DNA from: an uncultured Lachnospiraceae bacterium
GTDB taxonomy: Bacteria > Bacillota > Clostridia > Lachnospirales > Lachnospiraceae
Assembly: GCA_910587955.1 (NCBI GenBank)
Contig: CAJUNN010000037.1
Location: forward strand, 1-31,338
Direction of reading: 5' to 3'
Length of the DNA: 31,338 nucleotides
The translations under genes and the position numbers were made by a program. The notes under the pieces were generated by a model, which had not been told where the DNA came from, ran no database searches, and saw only the letters and a list, made by a program, of their open reading frames with translations. How positions within the stretch are numbered: position 1 is the first letter of the stretch; the number at the start of each line of letters is the position of its first letter. Shown piece by piece: positions 30,141 through 31,338 of the stretch.

Positions 30141-31145
30141 TTACCGAATCCGCTCCGGAAATCCCACTTTTTTCTGTACCTTGCGCAGGGTTTTATTGGC
30201 AAAATACTGCGCTTTCTCCCCATTCTTTTTAATCACGGAGTCTATATAAGCCTTATCCTTCGTAAGCTCTGCCACCCGGTCCTGCAAAGGCTTCAGTACA
30301 GATACTACAGCCTCGCCCACTGCGGATTTAAACTCCCCGTAGCCTTTTTGGTCAAACTCACGCACGGTTTCCTCTGCTGTCTTTCCGGTGCATGCGCAGT
30401 AGATATCAATCAGGTTCTTAATTCCCGGCTGCTCCTCCCGATAAAGAATCTGGCTTTCCGAATCTGTTACCGCACGCTTGAATTTCCGCATAATCGTATC
30501 GGGATCATCCATGAGATAAATACTGGCGTTGGGATTTTCATCGGATTTGGACATCTTTCTGGACGGATCCTGAAGGCTCATAATCTTCGCCCCCACCTTG
30601 CCGAAATAAGCTTCGGGAACGGTAAATACATCCCCGTAAATCCCGTTGAAGCGCTGGGCAATGTCCCGGGTAATCTCCAGATGCTGCATCTGATCCACCC
30701 CAACCGGCACTACGTCCGCCTGATAGAGAAGGATATCCGCCGCCATCAGCACCGGATAGGTGAAAAGCCCCGCATTGATGTTGTCCGCATGCTTGGCCGC
30801 CTTATCCTTAAACTGTGTCATGCGGTTCAGCTCGCCCATATACGTAAAGCAGTTGAGAATCCACGCCAGCTCCGCATGTCCCGACACGTGGGACTGGTAA
30901 TAAATGCAGTTTTTCTCCGGGTCAAGCCCGGCTGCAATATACAAGGTCAGAAGCGCCCGCGCTCTCTTACGAAGCTCCGCCGGATCCTGGCGCACGGTAA
31001 TGGAGTGGAGATCCACCACGCCGTAGAAGCATTCATACTGATCGCTCAAGGCCACCCAGTTTTTCAAGGCGCCCAGATAATTTCCCAGAGTTAAATTGCC
31101 TGTGGCCTGCATTCCGCTGTACAGGACTTTTTTATCCCCTAACAT
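30141..31145 (-). CDS. trpS: Tryptophanyl-tRNA synthetase
   Basis: A 334-aa class I synthetase of normal bacterial length. The HIGH-equivalent TGNLTLGNYLG is at about 16-26 and the KMSKS loop RKMSKSDENP is at about 191-200. The tryptophan pocket segment includes VDLHSITV and the dimer region ILNCFTYMGELNRMTQFKDK. It charges tRNA-Trp. Start ATG 31145 has SD AGGAGG, directly abutting the hairpin repeats at 31159-31338. No T-box is seen within the window on this side, unlike the leucine T-box at the left edge; a leader farther upstream cannot be excluded. Confidence 0.97.
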   Translation of the reverse strand: MLGDKKVLYSGMQATGNLTLGNYLGALKNWVALSDQYECFYGVVDLHSITVRQDPAELRKRARALLTLYIAAGLDPEKNCIYYQSHVSGHAELAWILNCFTYMGELNRMTQFKDKAAKHADNINAGLFTYPVLMAADILLYQADVVPVGVDQMQHLEITRDIAQRFNGIYGDVFTVPEAYFGKVGAKIMSLQDPSRKMSKSDENPNASIYLMDDPDTIMRKFKRAVTDSESQILYREEQPGIKNLIDIYCACTGKTAEETVREFDQKGYGEFKSAVGEAVVSVLKPLQDRVAELTKDKAYIDSVIKKNGEKAQYFANKTLRKVQKKVGFPERIR

Positions 31146-31158
31146 AACTTTGTCCTCC

Positions 31159-31261
31159 TATTCCAGTTCCGCAGCCCCCTGCCAATGCCTTTCCGGAGAA
31201 GCATTTCCCGACGCGAAGCGTCTGTAAATCCTTCCGGGCCTTGTTCGGGGCGCTGCTGTTT
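31159..31261 (-). repeat. Dispersed hairpin repeat, first unit before trpS
   Basis: On the minus strand it runs AAACAGCAGCGCCCC ... GGGGGCTGCGGAACTGGAATA and continues into the AGGAGG SD of trpS. The inner stem GGAGAAGCATTTCCCGACGC / GCGTCTGTAAATCCTTCC with a GAA loop shares the GACGC/GCGTCTGTAAAT core with the copy at 20375. Confidence 0.92.
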
Positions 31262-31264
31262 TTT

Positions 31265-31338
31265 TATTCCAGTTCCGCAGCTTCCCTGCCAATGCCTTTC
31301 CGGAGAAGCATTTCCCGACGCGAAGCGTCTGTAAATCC
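31265..31338 (-). repeat. Dispersed hairpin repeat, second unit before trpS, cut by window edge
   Basis: It is a nearly identical tandem copy of the unit at 31159; over the shared 74 bp only a few bases near 31281-31287 differ. It continues beyond the right edge, so the number of units before trpS is unknown. Confidence 0.92.

Noticed and set aside
30120..31094. 324-codon open frame on the plus strand
   Set aside because: It is the antisense of trpS and has no SD or recognisable family.

Overview
The window looks like chromosomal DNA of an anaerobic, spore-forming member of the Clostridia, most probably a Lachnospiraceae (Blautia/Marvinbryantia/Enterocloster-like) with acetogenic one-carbon metabolism. 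The grounds are spoIVA and a SleB-type spore cortex hydrolase, an fhs-fchA-folD operon (methyl branch of the Wood-Ljungdahl pathway), a 2Fe-2S/ASKHA corrinoid-activator-type protein, a leucine T-box leader, strong Shine-Dalgarno (SD) sites and several TTG starts. Most genes lie on the minus strand. Genus-level assignment is inference.

Layout. 1-230: 5' part of a minus-strand T-box leader with a CUG (Leu) specifier, whose gene lies beyond the left edge. 235-1702: sleB-like hydrolase and a small DUF6512-type membrane protein. 1699-6336: a complete Bce-type antimicrobial-peptide module (response regulator, kinase, ATPase, permease). 6382-7325: ECF sigma/zinc-finger anti-sigma pair. 7393-8498: membrane-anchored XRE regulator plus lipoprotein. 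8655-12180: an AT-richer accessory island with ferredoxin-nitroreductase, ArsR regulator and EFR1-type flavodoxin/ferredoxin genes, bounded by fossils of conjugative elements (a relaxase HUH-motif fragment and a frameshifted cysteine-rich KTR gene) and an unrecognised 238-aa protein. 12398-13879: spoIVA. 13946-17509: a metallophosphoesterase-rubrerythrin-rubredoxin fusion, a PucR/CdaR-type regulator overlapping it, and an unknown 227-aa protein. 17617-21018: an ECF sigma/membrane protein/ABC transporter operon with a perfect 20-bp palindrome at its start. 21349-22464: an Rpn-family PD-(D/E)XK protein with an in-frame 24-bp tandem repeat. 22540-26173: the folate C1 operon. 26402-28525: a third ECF sigma with a DUF4179 partner. 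28630-30054: RACo-like activator. 30141-31145: trpS.

Two observations stand out. First, there is a dispersed family of about 105-bp imperfect hairpin repeats (with 41-61 bp short forms). Every copy has the same orientation relative to the downstream gene, and every array ends exactly at that gene's Shine-Dalgarno sequence. At least eight units are present at five intergenic sites, including three in tandem before folD and at least two before trpS, and the stems show compensatory changes. Second, the FolD protein lacks the cyclohydrolase lysine (Y48-x3-A52 instead of Y-x3-K) and the conserved Gln, while a separate cyclohydrolase gene, fchA, lies directly upstream in the same operon. This suggests the two activities are divided between two proteins.
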